Notes under the pieces: generated by a model
The model's input: only the letters and a program-made list of their open reading frames with translations
Database searches by the model: none
Told to the model about the DNA's origin: nothing
NCBI RefSeq assembly: GCF_964355755.1
Contig: NC_092678.1
Coordinates: 15,970,922 to 16,034,921, forward strand
Source: Antedon mediterranea
Lineage: Eukaryota > Echinodermata > Crinoidea > Comatulida > Antedonidae
Length of the DNA: 64,000 nucleotides
Direction of reading: 5' to 3'
Part shown: one piece after another, positions 1-12,499 of the stretch
Numbering within the stretch: the stretch's first letter is position 1
Layout of the letters: each line of letters begins with the position of its first letter
Program-made: the position numbers and the translations under genes

Positions 1-1098
1 ACCTCACGATATATTTTCTGTACCACTGTTGATTTTTATATGAGCAAAAAATAAAAAAACAAACAAACAAATAGGCGTGCCATTCCAACAGTACAGTCAT
101 TATAATGTATACACAAGGATATTATAATACTTGTTGATGTTACTTTGGTCCTTATTACCATATTATTAAATGACGATGATGCATGAATTCTGCTAATTTA
201 TTTTTCATTGTGGGATTATTTCTTCATAGAAGAACAAATTGTAAGATATTACGCTTGAACGTATTGCACATGAAACAGATACTTTAGAAGTATTAGTGTA
301 TAAATACAATAACTATTATTAGGATAAGGGTAAAAAATGTGCCAAAAAATAAACAAGATTCAAAGCACTACACAGCTGAGCCCCATGGTTGAATGACAAC
401 ACATTGTTCACCCGATACAATTTTATGCGAAACAAAACGACAAATATAGGGTACAAAAAGAAATTAAATGTTTTACTTATAGACAACAGATTTATGCATA
501 ATGGCATATTACATTTTTGAAAATTATAATGATGATGATTCTCACATTTGTACCGATGCAATTAATACGTCCTAAGTTCACCTAAATACGGAGGGCCCGG
601 ATAACGATATACGTGTAGGGCCTACGTAACAGATGCATCTCATGATCGATGACGATTTCATAAGAGATATATAACATTGGTTCCGCGAGCTCAATAAGCT
701 TATTACTGTAATCACTATTGCAGAATATATTACGTAATCGAAAACATGTCGAACATTCCTTCTCGTGTGGACAACCGCATAGAGGAACTTGAACATGTGA
801 ACGCAAACTTAACGTCATGCATCTGAAAAGCCTGTTATGTTAACCCGGTTCTCAGTCTTCACATATGACAATTATTTCCCCAGTATATAAGACAAGTTGG
901 TAATGCAGAGCCTCATGTATATCACATGTGGTGCCTGTATCATTAGCTTATGAATTAGATTATGGTATATGATAGTAGGTAATAAATGTGAAAAATGTGA
1001 TGCTGTATTACCGAATTTCCGTATGATACTAGAGAAATCGAGATACAATACCAAGAATCAGGTGTATGTTAGACGTTACTCGGCATGGAATGGAGGTT
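1..1098. repeat. Intronic segment, paralogous to 8370-9543
   Basis: No gene is visible. The stretch matches 8370-9543 base for base over long runs, and more weakly 49840-50160. In its paralogue an LRR exon (8161-8232) lies just outside the matching part, so the equivalent exon for this copy would fall about 190 bases before the window starts. The short reading frames are intronic noise. I read the block as the left end of a tandemly duplicated intron of the minus-strand LRR gene. Confidence 0.7.
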
Positions 1099-1114
1099 TG
1101 TAGAGTCGTGAAAT

Positions 1115-1320
1115 GTGCAAAAAGTCACATTTGTGAAAACAACCACATTTGTGCAAACACTTTAGCTTAAAATGTGCAAACAACCACATTTGTGCAAACA
1201 TGTTACCTTTAAATGTGCAAATCTGTAAAAATTCATAACCCACAAATGTTTGCACATTTGCGGGTTAAATGTCAAGTTAAGTGTAAAAACGATCAGTTTT
1301 GACGTTAAATGTGCAAAGGG
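1115..1320. repeat. Short imperfect repeats of AAATGTGCAAA / CACATTTGTG
   Basis: Several 30-35 bp imperfect direct repeats built around AAATGTGCAAA and CACATTTGTGCAAAC lie just inside the left terminal repeat of the long-TIR element. A shorter version is at 20196-20350. They are subterminal repeats of the kind often seen in DNA transposons, where they may bind transposase; that role is inference. Confidence 0.6.
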
Positions 1321-2811
1321 TATTCTACAAATCTGCAAAGCATTTCTTCAACCAAACTCCTATTCCATTTTATATTTTTGGTTCGTAGGTCTTTCAGAGT
1401 AGAAATAACAATAGGAAAAAGAGTATAATAAATTTAGAGTCAACTCGGCCTCACGTCAGCTGAGCTGCGTCAACTCGGCCACATTCAAGTATGGAACGCA
1501 AAAAATAGTGTTTATATTTCAATTATACCACATAGTTACGTTCAGTACTGAAATATTTTAGGATTTAAAAGAATAAAATATCTATGTGACGAAGACGGAT
1601 ATGACGAACCTCAAAAATCATGTGACAGAAATAATTTTAAGACTTGATTTGAATATGGTTATATTGACCATAGTAACATAGATATACAGTGTAATAACAT
1701 GATAAAGATATACAAAACAAAATTTACAACAAAAAAGCCCCTGGCAATAGCAAAAAGTCAAATCCGTCACTTACCATCATCTCCGTCACATCTCCGTCAC
1801 AAAGAAACATTGGGAAATTTGACGGAGATGAGCGTGACGGAGATGATGTATTTAGCATAGGACAGGACAGGATCACCCTGTCAAACATCACGCATGTCTG
1901 ACAGCGGAGACGGAGTGCATACTGCTAGATCCATGAATAAATTGTACTTCCAGTTGAAAAAAAACCCAGAAATTATAATTATTTAATGAGTTCTATACCG
2001 TTCGGATATGACGTTCTAAAGGTACGCAACTGTAATTTTTGTAAAACCTTGTTTTATTAGCTTGTTTTAAGCATGTTTACAACGCACAATCAGTTTTTTC
2101 TTGCCATTCAAACCGTACACGGCACATTTAAATTATGTGACGGTATATGACACAAAAGTGTGGGACAATCTTTTTTTCTGAATAAAAACTTTAAATTTTG
2201 CGATTTAATGTATGTATGTGTGTGTGTGTATTTTGAAGAATAAAATCACATGACATCATGATTAACTAATTTTTTACAAAATTTCATGAACAAAAGTCCT
2301 GTTATAAAGTATATATGGCGAACATAAAATTGAAGATGTACGATTGGGACATGGGGTTTTAGGGGGGTTGCCTTAAATATATATATATTTTTAATTAACA
2401 ATATCAATGTAATTAATTATTCTTACAATAATGTTGATTATGATATAGGCCTAAGTCAAGAATTTGTATTTTTTAATAAGGGATTTTCAGTCTCTATCAC
2501 ACCAAAGTAACGGAACACGATTTTAGACACTTACTAAAGAAAATTTTGTAATAAATGTCCTCTTATTGGAAATGTACAAGGTACAATAAACTATGTCCAT
2601 TAGATTTTCTACATTTTATGTAACATTTGTTTGTGTTATGCGAGGTTTGAACAATTTATGCAATTGAAAATTGGGTAGAATTCCTAGCGCAAATTGAATC
2701 CAAATACTCGATTAAAATTTTAAAATAGTTCAATGTATTTTAATATTTGATAAAACCAAAGTTAAAATAAATTTGTTACGCATAAATATAAAATTAATAT
2801 AAAATAAAGTC

Positions 2812-3310
2812 AATTCAATTAATTTCAAAGTAACATTTATTTTCTTCAAATTAAAACAGTATACAAAATGGTGTAAAGAAAGGTAATTTAATTGAAGAAG
2901 GCATGTTCAAAAAAAGCAAAAAGCTTGTGACAGACATGCCTAAACAAAGATGAGATTTAAACTACACAGGAAAAAAAAATAAAAAAGAAAATAAAGAAAT
3001 AACAAAATATAAATTTACATAACATGGGTTAAACTAAATAAGAAAATAACTAAAAAAAATAATGTTGGTATAAGTTAAGAACTGTTCGTCTTCTTGTAAC
3101 TCATCATTATAATTATTATCATAAAAGGTAATATAATAAAAATTAATACTTGGATGTGATATATTTTTTAAGTTTAAATGAAAAGCTTTTCTGAGATACA
3201 GCATCTTTAATATTTGAAGGTAGTTTATTCCATAGTTTAGGTACACTAAATGTTATGTTATATTGAAATGATGTTTTTTTATGAAGAGGGTAACGCATTA
3301 AAAGAATAAA
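2812..3310 (-). mobile_element. 3' end fragment of a CR1-like LINE
   Basis: The left end has an ATTCAATTAATTTCAA-type tail; the second copy at 21955 has a clean (ATTCA)n run. Reading the minus strand from about 3300 gives a degenerate match to the extreme C-terminus of LINE reverse transcriptases (pattern P-K-L-W-N-x-L-P-x-x-I), broken by frameshifts. It lies inside the long-TIR element, and the same fragment is at 21955-22470 in the other copy. Confidence 0.6.
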
Positions 3311-4470
3311 ATGTTATTAAAATTGCGCAATTTCAAAATAAACAAGCTTGTGCAGATTCAAATTGCGAAATCTTTGCGCTATTTAGAATCGTGCATATAA
3401 CATTCACATTCATACTAATATTCATCCCTATACATCCGTACTTCGTTTTTATTATTTTTCTTCTGTTCATTAGAATGATTTATTTGCACTTTTTCCGTTT
3501 CAAACTTTAACATGGCCTACACTGTAGTCTGTAGTTGACGTGAGGCCGAGTTGATTTGAGGCCGAGTTGATTTGAGGGCGAGTTGAATTTAGCTGAGGCG
3601 GTTTAGAGACTTTGATTATAATAAAATACAACAGTATAATTAGTTTTTATAATATTGAACATTTTAAATTTATTATACTCTTTTTCCTATTGTTATTTCT
3701 ACTCTGAAAGACCTACGAACCAAAATATACAATGTAATAGGAATTTTACTGAAGAAATGAATTGCACATTTGTAGAATACCTTTTGCACATTTAACGTCA
3801 AAATTGATCGTTTTTACTTTTTGCACATTTCACGGCTCCACAAGGTCTTAACCAACTTCTGAAATGTGACTGTACAATTTCGTTTTTTAGCCATGGATAA
3901 GGTGCCATAGAGACATATGTATTGTCTATTGCTAAATCCTTTCTGAAATTATATTTTTTTTTTAAAGAATCTTGTCCTTAGATATAACACCGTACTACTG
4001 ATTTGATACGAATTGTATAATAGTAACATAATGCGAAATGTTCCTATCCATGCTATTAGTGGTGCAGTTATTAAATAATTACATGATTTGTAAATTAGTT
4101 TTCATTATCACGGCGTACAACACAGTGTGACGTATTGTCTGCAAACTCTTAAGAATGATGAATTAATTGGCCTATCTATTTTATAATAATTATGTAATTT
4201 CTCAATTAATAAAACATACCAGTAATAATAACACATTACTGTTAAAAAAACAGACGAATCCAAGCAAACTACATTATGGTAAAGTATTACAGTCTTCTTT
4301 TATCATTATTATGATAATAATAAAAAAAAAACAAAAAACATCGGGTATTATTATTTTAGATTTGTAATTGTAAAGTATAACAAGTAAAACGATGACTATA
4401 ATAATTGTGGTTATCTTACAACGAAAATATACTATTTTCAAAATTATGATAAACAAGAGAAAGTACTCAC

Positions 4471-4542
4471 AGTACTGTCAATGATGTCAAACCATCAAAC
4501 ACATTTGCTGGTAATGTTGTTATTTGATTCCTGCCCAAATAC
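4471..4542 (-). CDS. Leucine-rich-repeat exon A (single 24-residue LRR)
   Basis: This is a 72-bp exon on the minus strand. It is preceded by the acceptor TTTTCAG (complement of 4543-4549) and followed by the donor GTGAGT (complement of 4465-4470). Both boundaries are phase 2: a leucine codon is split as CT|G across each junction. The translation reads YLGRNQITTLPANVF followed by DGLTSLTVL, a textbook 24-residue LRR matching LxxNxIxxLPxxxFxxLxxLxxL. It shares about 85 percent of residues with the other four exons and varies mainly at the solvent-exposed positions just before the asparagine. LRR proteins of this type are usually secreted or cell-surface recognition proteins. The full gene, signal peptide and caps are outside the window, so I give no gene name. 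Confidence 0.85.
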
Positions 4543-7290
4543 CTGAAAACCGTGAAAAAGCAATAATAATGATATGTATAGTTTCAAGGTACAGTAAACA
4601 ACCATATTATGTTATTATAATGTTATTACATTCTAAAAACAACAACAAATAGCTACTGCATTGTGCCTAAAGAAGTCAAAATGCTTTTGTCGCCGATTAG
4701 GAGTGCCAGTGCAATAGTAAATGTATAAAACTAGTTAGAAAATAATAGTACTTGTTGATATTACTTTGGCTCTTATATTATCATTATTTACATTTTACAA
4801 CTATTTTTCATTAACTGCTTTTACATCAATGTAATTACAATATCAATAATATGATTCGTGGATATGGATCAACATCTACAATACAATATAACCGACAATA
4901 GCCTCATTAAAAACACACATTTTATTAAATGATGTCTTCTGCTATTTTATTTTTCATTATGGCATAATTTCACACGTCTGCCGGTGGTTCTACAGTAACT
5001 GAATTAAAGAGTAAAAGTATCAGCCAGTGTTAGTAGTAACATCTGGTTGAATGACAACATAGTAAACCCTAATACAATTTTCTGCGGAACAAACGACTTT
5101 GACCTAAAATAAAATCTGACAAATAGTAACAAAATGACAAATGAAAAGCAATTAATATACCTCAGATTTATGAATACGAACATCAATTTTCGATAATTAT
5201 AATTGAATAATTAAATCTCAATGTTATAGAAATCCAAAAAGTTGAAATAAGAAATTAAAGTGTATAGCATGGTATAAATGTGGATCTCGACCATCAGTGA
5301 AGTAAACGGATAATATGTATTCGTCAATGGTGGACATGTATCTGTAGAAGAAGACGGTTACAGTAACAGTAAGGATGAGTTCTCATACGGTTCTCTCATT
5401 CGTGCCGATGAAATTGATACGTCCTAAGCCCACCTTACCACTGTAGTAACGAAGGGATAACGCTATATTATAGAGGAAGATAAAAGCAGTATTTTATTTT
5501 TGTCAATGAAATTAATACGTCATAAGTTTGCCTAATTACGAATGGATAAGGCTATATACGTGTAGGGCATGTTCCACACCATTGTAGATTTATATATTTT
5601 ATTTTAAATCTTTCTACATAACAAAAAAAACATAGGCCTATAGTATAACAGGGGAGTAGCGGAAAAGCAAAAGTAATAAAACTGTCATTTTGTGATGTGC
5701 TTGAATAGCCCCTGAAAACTAAAACGATACAATAAAACCAAAATTATAACAATAAATATAAAAAAAAAACATAGAAAAATATGCTATTTATAACATGCTA
5801 ATAAAAGTGTTACAATATAAAAATACAATTGCTCTCAGAACATTCTGATTTTAGGCCTATAAAAGTTGAAAATTCAGAGTAAGGTGCAATCTGAAAAATC
5901 ATGTATATTTACATAACTTTTGGTTTATAATATATGAAAATTTACAAATCTATAAAATGTTACTTTAAACTGTGTTTAAACTTTAGAAAAAACGAATCTC
6001 TCATAAGATGATTATTTCTGATCGTAACACAGATTGGGAAACCGTACTATCCCTGAGTATTTAAAAGTATCAGTACGGACTCTACCATAATGAAAGGTAA
6101 GTATATATTGGTGTCGGTTATTAACTAAAAAAAGAACCAACAGAATCAACATAGATAACAGATGCCTCTCATAACGACGTTTTCGTAGTCTTATTTTGTT
6201 TGATTGGAGATCGAAAAAGCATTCGTAATGTTTATGACGTATGACGTCATATACTGTAATTTAATTATGCTAATATTAGTTTCCGTTTGGTTATCTTTAG
6301 TTGATATTCATTTGAACAATATCAACAGACAAACTAAACAAACACTTAAGTTGCAATTTGTTCTAGGTTCACCCGAATTTTTACTTATTTTTTACTGGAT
6401 TAAGATTGAATGACCTCATAACAATGTTTTATACCCCTTTCACACCAAATAATCAAAACTCCGGAGACACTCCGGAAATGACGCCCCGGTGTTTTGGTGT
6501 GAAAGGGGTATTAGAAACGTCGTTTTTGTGACACTGTATGTGTTTCATACGGCAGAATGTCATTTTAAACTAAGCTGGTCTAACGTATTTTAAATGAATC
6601 CAGTGTGTAGAGGTAGGAGGAGAAACTGTTGACGTTGTTTTACTGACAACTTTGTAATACAGAACATCATGACATCACATGCCTCTATCATTAGCTTATG
6701 AATTACGTTATGGTATATGATAGTAGGTGATACATGTGAAACATGTGATATTGTATTACCGAATGTTCCTATGATACTATAGAAATCGAGATACAATACC
6801 AAGAATCATGTGTATGTTAGATGTTACTTCGGCTTGGAATGGAGGTCTTAGCTTTAACCTCCTTAATTATGTAATGTTCCTGTATAATTTTTTGAGGCAA
6901 ACATTATATACCGTGTATACATGGATAGAGTGCCGTATAGACATATGCATTGTCTGATTGCTTAATCATTTCTGAAAAAAAAATTACAGTTTCAGGATGT
7001 CAGTTTAAACTTGGCTGGTCCAACATATTTGAGATGAATGCAGTGTGTAGAGGTAGGAGGAGAAACTGTTGGGATTGTTTATTTTCTATAAACGTCCAAC
7101 CGTACGAGAATCGGGTGTCCAACGCCAGTGGTCTTACGAATACGTGTATTTCTATTAAAACGTTTTAACATTGTACAGACAATGTCCACAAAAGGCCTAC
7201 GTAGTGTGTTTATGCAAAATAGAATTAGGTAGACCGATAAATTGTTCAGAGCATACAAATAACTGCATGTATATTATTAAATTGTTTCAC
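4543..7290. other. Intron between LRR exons, no gene seen
   Basis: Apart from the 75-bp MITE at 6434-6508 I see no gene. The segment 4550-6400 is paralogous to 31910-33720 and, from 5020 on, to 47480-49060, which marks it as duplicated intron of the LRR gene. A smaller internal duplication pairs 6550-6660 with 6995-7075 (shared GTGTGTAGAGGTAGGAGGAG). Confidence 0.65.
6434..6508. mobile_element. 75-bp MITE with CCCCTTTCACACC ends and TA duplication
   Basis: The ends CCCCTTTCACACC and GGTGTGAAAGGGG form a perfect inverted repeat flanked by TA on both sides (6432-6433 and 6509-6510), the signature of Tc1/mariner-type insertion. A paralogous copy is at 49061-49137. The same outer-end style is used by the larger element at 34343-47370. 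Confidence 0.75.
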
Positions 7291-7367
7291 AGTTAAGTAT
7301 TAACTAAGAAGCAAACGCAGAAAATGCACCTTGCTCTATGGTAGTTATAGCGTTATCATCTAAATAC
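7291..7367 (-). pseudogene. Decayed leucine-rich-repeat exon
   Basis: After a TTTGCAG acceptor (complement of 7368-7374) the minus strand reads YLDDNAITTIEQGAFSAFAS, clearly an LRR start, then hits TAG. A donor-like GTGAAA sits at the expected place but the exon is 77 bp instead of 72, so it is frameshifted and cannot serve as the symmetric module its neighbours are. It is more diverged than the five intact exons. An alternative is a live exon using another donor, but the in-frame stop argues against that. Confidence 0.55.
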
Positions 7368-8160
7368 CTGCAAATAAATCAATATACACACATTTCCAAG
7401 AGGTATTGTAAAACTACTATATAACAATACAATAACTAGAATAACAATCAAGTTTTCTGCTATAGTTCATAGTACAGTTATGTAATTTTTCATTCATTTC
7501 AGTGGCCGATTTAGACTTTCTCTGAAACACGAATAATTGTCAAAGGCAGGCTAATTTGGCCATAATGAGGTGCAAATCTGAGAGAGGGGAAATTATAAAG
7601 TGTAGAAACAGATATCACCTCACAAGCAAGCTATTACTGAACCATACAATGTGAGGGAAGAAATCAAGATTATTTGACTGTGATCACTTTATTTATAAAA
7701 CTTGAAAGTCAGATAAATGGATAAACTCTGGAAAATGGTATGTTCACATTTCAACTTAAGTTAATCTTACGGACGGATGACGTGAATAATGTACGTAGGC
7801 CTACAATCCAAATTAGGTCCGATTTGTTGCACGTGCGAATAAAAAAAAAGTTCTATTCCACCGTACGGGGGATAAATAACCGAGTCCTCTCATAATTACA
7901 TTATTTTTCATTTAATAATATTTAAGTGATAATAATAATTTACTGTAAAACTAACGAATCAAAACATTACACATAAACATAAACACACACTACAACTACA
8001 GGAGGCTATGTTAGAATAACGGATACATCAATCATAATAAAAAAAAAATCCAGTATTGCAAAGGATTAGCCTAAATATATGAATTAATATAAAAATAAAT
8101 GTATATTACAACGAAACTATACTATTTTCAAATGTATGATAAACCATAGAAAGCACTCAC

Positions 8161-8232
8161 AGTTCTGTCAATGATGTCAAACCATCAAACACGTTTGCTG
8201 TTAATGTAGTTATTTGATTCTTGAATAAACTC
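8161..8232 (-). CDS. Leucine-rich-repeat exon B
   Basis: A 72-bp minus-strand exon with acceptor TTTTCAG and donor GTGAGT, both in phase 2. The repeat reads SLFKNQITTLTANVF then DGLTSLTEL. The proline usual after the leucine of the LP position is threonine here. Spliced after exon C (31834-31905), the reading frame stays open and the leucine codon is restored at the junction. The flanking intron (8370 onward) is paralogous to the window start. Confidence 0.85.
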
Positions 8233-9543
8233 CTGAAAACCGTAAAAAAATACGATAAATAAGTACACTCAGTACCAAGGGATAGTACCTGAAATTGTGA
8301 ACAATGCGTTAAATAATAATTATTACAGTTCTCAGGTACATTACGATTAAGAATTATTTTTTGTATTATTCTTGAAAAAAACAGATAGCTGTATTGTGCT
8401 AAAAGAAACCAAAGAGCTTCTGTAGCCGATTAGGAATGCCATTACAACAATACGTACAGTCATTAAACTGTATACACAAGGATATAATAATACTTGTTGA
8501 TGTTAGTTTGGTCCTTATTACCATATTATTAAATGACGATGAGGCATGAATTCTGCTATTTTATTTTTCATTGTGGGATTATTTCAACATAGAAGAACAA
8601 ATTGAAAGATATTACGCTTGAACGTATTGTAAATGAAACAGATAGAAGTATTAATGTATAAATACAATAATTATTATTAGGCTAAGGGTCAAACTGTGCC
8701 TGAAAATAAACAAGATTCAAAGCACTACACAGTTGAATGACAACGCATTGTTCACCCTATACAATTTTATGCGGAAAAAAAGGACGAATGTACAAAAAGA
8801 AATGAAATGTAATTAATTTTATATAAAAAAATTATGAATTATGGCATATTCAATTTTTTATAAAGATGTTGATTCTCACATTTGTACCGATGCAATTGAT
8901 ACGTCCTAAGTTCACCTAAATACGGATAATGATTTACGTTTAGGGCACACGTAACAGATGCATCTCATGATCGATGACGGTTTCATAAGAGATATATAAC
9001 ATTTGTTCCGAGTGCTCAATAAGCTTATAACTGTAAACACTATTGCAGAATATTTTACGTAATCGGAAAAATGTCGAGCATTCCTTCTCGTGTGGACAAC
9101 AGCATAGAGAAACTTGAACATGTGAACGCAAACTTAACCTCATGCATCTGAAAAGCTTGTTATGTTACCCGGTTCTCTTTTTTTTTTATTCTTTATTCTT
9201 TATTAAAACAACCCAATTGGCAGCAAATCTGCTGAATTGCATGGTAAGGAACAATAAACATTCAAAAGACAAGAAAAGTATAGTCATTACAAAACAAAAT
9301 TATCGCAATTACAAAATATATTTAAATGTAAACATAAAGTTTAAAAAAATAGTCTTCACATGACAATTATTTCCCCAGTATATAAGACAATTTGGTAATG
9401 CAGAGCCTCATGTATATCACATGTGGTGCCTGTATCATTAGCTTATGAATTAGGTTATGGTATATGATAGTAGGTAATACATGTGAAACATGTGATGCTG
9501 TATTACCGAATTTCCGTATGATACTAGAGAAATCGAGATACAA
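8233..9543. repeat. Intronic segment paralogous to 1-1048
   Basis: From 8370 this tracks 1-1048 closely, interrupted only by the retroposon tail at 9178-9352. The match ends at GAGATACAA (9535-9543), where the Tx1-type LINE begins, and resumes at GGTGTATG after 20145. No gene is seen. Confidence 0.7.
9178..9352 (-). mobile_element. Short 3'-end retroposon insertion with poly-T edge
   Basis: The paralogous sequence near 845 reads straight from CCCGGTTCTC to AGTCTTCACA. Here about 175 bases intervene, starting with a T-run and TTCTTTATTCTTTATT, so in minus orientation the piece ends in AATAAAGAATAAAG plus poly-A. It is most simply a strongly 5'-truncated LINE or SINE tail. No coding capacity and no clear target duplication are seen. 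Confidence 0.55.
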
Positions 9544-9727
9544 TTTTTTTTTTTTTTTTTGAGGGCGCTCTATGGAGTAAGACGTGTTTTTACTAGAGGA
9601 GCATCACATATACCTGTAGAATCACAAAAAGGTGGTAAATATTACTAAATACACACAATACTGTAAACCAAACTTGTCTTTATTAATGTTTCCATTGGAT
9701 GTTGGACGTTAAATCGGAAATTTCATT

Positions 9728-10597
9728 ATGGAAAGTGAAAAACAAGACAAAGAAAAAATCACCTACCACCTGAGATCTGTAAGGGCGGATGCCGAGGAAA
9801 CAATAGAACCGGTCAGCGCGGGAACCGCAGCCCAACTGTCGAATTCCGTACTAGACCAGAAACTGGACATGATCATTCAAAAACTAGAATCGATGGATAA
9901 GCGTGTAAAAAACCTAGAATCCCGGATGAGTAAAGCAGAGGGAAAATCCAAAACACAAAATCAGGACATCGCAGAAATTCATCGGTCATTAGAATTCATT
10001 GGTAAAAGTGTAGAAGAAAACACAACAAAATGCAAGTCGACAAGTGAAATTACAGGTAATTTTGAATATTTACAAAACAAAGTTGAAGACCTGGAAAACA
10101 GGTCCAGAAGAAATAACCTTGTAATTCACAACGTACCGGAAGGCTATGAAAAGAAGGAAAATAAAACATGTGAAGAATTAGTGAAATATATATTAACCTC
10201 CCATATGAAATTGGAAGATGGCGAACACATCGAGATCGAACGCGCCCATAGAACACCTGGCTATTTGCATAATAAAGGATCAACAAAACGCAAACAAACG
10301 CCTAGGCTGATTCATGTTAAGTTACTCCGCTTCACTGATCGTCAATTTGTACTGAGGAATGCTGCAAAAACGCTGAAGAACAATCCACTGCACACCAATC
10401 TTATATATATTAGCGACGATGTTTCAAAGAAGGTGAGAGAGCAGCGGAAAATACTGAGGCAAAATCACATCGAAAGAATAAGACGGCGATCGGACGTTAA
10501 GTTCGCGTTTATCCCGTTCTGTGTGCCTCCAGTTATTAGATACCAGAAGCAAGATGGCCGCTTTGAATCATTCGTACCTGGACAAAACAGCAAATGA
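9728..10597 (+). CDS. LINE ORF1 protein (coiled coil plus RRM, L1-type)
   Basis: This 289-residue open frame has a charged N-terminus, a heptad-rich coiled coil at about residues 40-125, then an RRM-like region opening with NNLVIHNVPE (about residue 129), followed by a basic C-terminal domain. That order is the classic L1 ORF1p architecture, an RNA-binding trimer that packages LINE RNA. The RRM helix contains IEIERAHRTP, and RxHR-type motifs are typical of the family. The start ATG at 9728 follows a 167-base leader. It is intact, with no stop or frameshift. ORF2 of the same element lies 5.7 kb downstream because of the intervening transposon. Confidence 0.88.
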   Translation: MESEKQDKEKITYHLRSVRADAEETIEPVSAGTAAQLSNSVLDQKLDMIIQKLESMDKRVKNLESRMSKAEGKSKTQNQDIAEIHRSLEFIGKSVEENTTKCKSTSEITGNFEYLQNKVEDLENRSRRNNLVIHNVPEGYEKKENKTCEELVKYILTSHMKLEDGEHIEIERAHRTPGYLHNKGSTKRKQTPRLIHVKLLRFTDRQFVLRNAAKTLKNNPLHTNLIYISDDVSKKVREQRKILRQNHIERIRRRSDVKFAFIPFCVPPVIRYQKQDGRFESFVPGQNSK

Positions 10598-10917
10598 ACT
10601 ACCAGGGTGTAAACAAAAGGTATTTTGATCCCTAGACTGTGAACACTTTTTATAATTTTCTTTTTTATCTATTACTACGGCATTGCAAATATAGATATGT
10701 TTTATATCAATTTACATGTACATGATAGCTACTCGCAGATGGCGATGGTTATCCAATGCTACGCATATTTGTATTTGATGTTCTCAAGTGTAATTAATGT
10801 TAATGTTATCTTTAATTTTATTTTTTTTATTTTGAGTATCGCATTTTATAGACTATTAAATGTGTATGTTTTTATACCCACGGTAATGGAAACGGCTATA
10901 CAAAACCGGACCCCGCT
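10598..10917 (+). other. LINE inter-ORF spacer, left part
   Basis: Sequence of the Tx1-type LINE between ORF1 and the inserted DNA transposon; it ends with the transposon's 4-bp duplication CGCT (10914-10917). The short open frame that crosses into the transposon at 10918 is an artefact of the junction. I see no gene in it. Confidence 0.6.
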
Positions 10918-11799
10918 CACAGCTGTTTCACCAATGTAAAATAAATAGAAAAAGTCAAGCGCCCTCAATATTGTCAGACGGCGATATGTGCCTGAGCGTG
11001 ACGCCGCGCGAGTGGTTGAATCTCGTTCAACTTTCGCGACATTTGCAACTTTTATAACTACACTTTAAATTAATTTAATCAATTTCGTCATAAATATTAT
11101 AAAACCATTTTTATACTATTTGTTAGAAAATAAGATTTTTAATTACCGATTTTTTGGAAATAGTAAGTAATTAAGCATAACACCAAGTTTACGAAATTAT
11201 TTACACCCGGAAGTTTTAAAAATTAACATCGATCGGCCTAGCAAATGTAAACAATGGAAAGTTTGAAAAAATGCTTGTCAAATTGTACACTTTTTGTTTT
11301 TATTCGTAATTTTCATAAATACTTGGAAAATCTAGGTAAAAGTTTGATTATATATGCTTACATGAGACATTGAATTGTTAGGAGGTGACGGTGAAAATCT
11401 CAAGAAATTTTCATTTAAAAACTCGACTGTTTTGTTAAATGCGAAACAGCGTATTTGGCGAGAGGTCGATGAACGCGGCTGATAACCGCTCGCTAGGCTG
11501 TACGCAACTAGGCCTAGGTTGTAGCTAGGCCTAGTTGGTACGTATAAGTAGTGTAATCATGCTATACATCATTTTAATTTACAATAGATTAAATAATAAG
11601 CTTAATTATTATCATTGTATTTATTTCAACTGAATATAATTCATCATACATGTACAAATTTAGTAAAACTACTAACTACCAGGCCAGGCCTAGCTAGGCC
11701 CTTCAAAATTAAAGCCTATACAAAAATACTCAAACTACTGTATGATAAATATAATATAAAATTAAAGGTTGGTAAAATTAAAATTTCTTTTCATTTTTG

Positions 11800-11900
11800 T
11801 AGGCAACACAGTTTCACGAAAAGGCTTTAAGTTCTACTTGCTTCTGTTGTGGAACAAAATTTAAAGAAAAAGATAAAAAATACAATTTAAAAAATATGAA
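11800..11900 (+). pseudogene. Transposase N-terminal exon remnant
   Basis: The sequence after GCAACACAGTTTCACGAAAAGG encodes a match to the first coding residues of the intact transposase at 35762. The cysteine cluster (CFCCGTKFKEKD here, CYCCVKKFKIKD there) and the following lysines are conserved. The start codon is absent and the frame soon fails. It supports common origin of the two transposons. Confidence 0.55.
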
Positions 11901-12029
11901 AACCATCACAAATTTGCACTAAATCTAACAAATGTAAAATTACAACCTATATACATTTATACAACCTGCCATTCGCGAATTTTCAATGGATACTGTATAC
12001 TACCACGCTAACATTTAAATTAACAGGGC

Positions 12030-12130
12030 ATGGACCAAATTGCTTGGCATGCTACACTTCAACAACAACTATGACCTGGGCCAAAACTACATTCACAAGT
12101 GAAAGAACACACTGGCGTTTAAGGGAACAG
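12030..12130 (+). pseudogene. Transposase zinc-region remnant
   Basis: Nucleotides around GGACCAAATTGCTTGGCATGC and GACCTGGGCCAAAAC align with the zinc-rich N-terminal region of the intact gene (41630-41690), but cysteine codons and frame are lost. Seen only as nucleotide similarity. Confidence 0.4.
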
Positions 12131-12499
12131 TTTTTTGTCTGGTACAGCTGCTCCATAATCTGCTTTTCTTATATCTTCACTCTTTTTGAAAGTTTATACT
12201 AACAAATTTAATTAAATGAACATACCTCATAATCAAATAACTGTTTTCTCATCCTAATTTATATACATAGTTTAAAAAGCGCCAATTTTCAATTAAGACT
12301 ACATCATACATTGTATATTTCTATTCAACAAAATTGTCAGAACTTTCTATTATTTAAATGTCTAAGATAGTCCGATCTCGGGTCCATTCTACAGTCACCA
12401 CAGATTGACTTTTTCATCACAAAATTTCTGAAATTATAAAATGTATTAATGTGTCAATTAAGTATTTTTTAATTACATAAAAAATATCATACAAGTATT

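Larger units (their letters stand above)
1099..3843. mobile_element. Non-autonomous DNA transposon with long terminal inverted repeats, copy 1
   Basis: The left end (TGTAGAGTCGTGAAATG) is the inverse of the right end (CATTTCACGGCTCCACA). The inverted match continues inward for several hundred bases, including the segment with GGTTCGTAGGTCTTTCAGAG and the repeated 'aactcggcc' stretch at 1441-1485, mirrored at 3538-3590. It is flanked by AGGTT (1094-1098) and AGGTC (3844-3848), consistent with a 5-bp target duplication. Related sites at 6838 and 50150 look uninserted. No transposase is encoded, and the interior includes an old LINE tail. A second copy occupies the equivalent site at 20184-29366, so the insertion came before the segmental duplication. 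Confidence 0.75.

Noticed and set aside
2210-2235. TGTATG/TG microsatellite
   Set aside because: Short simple repeat with nothing further to say; absent from the paralogue at 21355.
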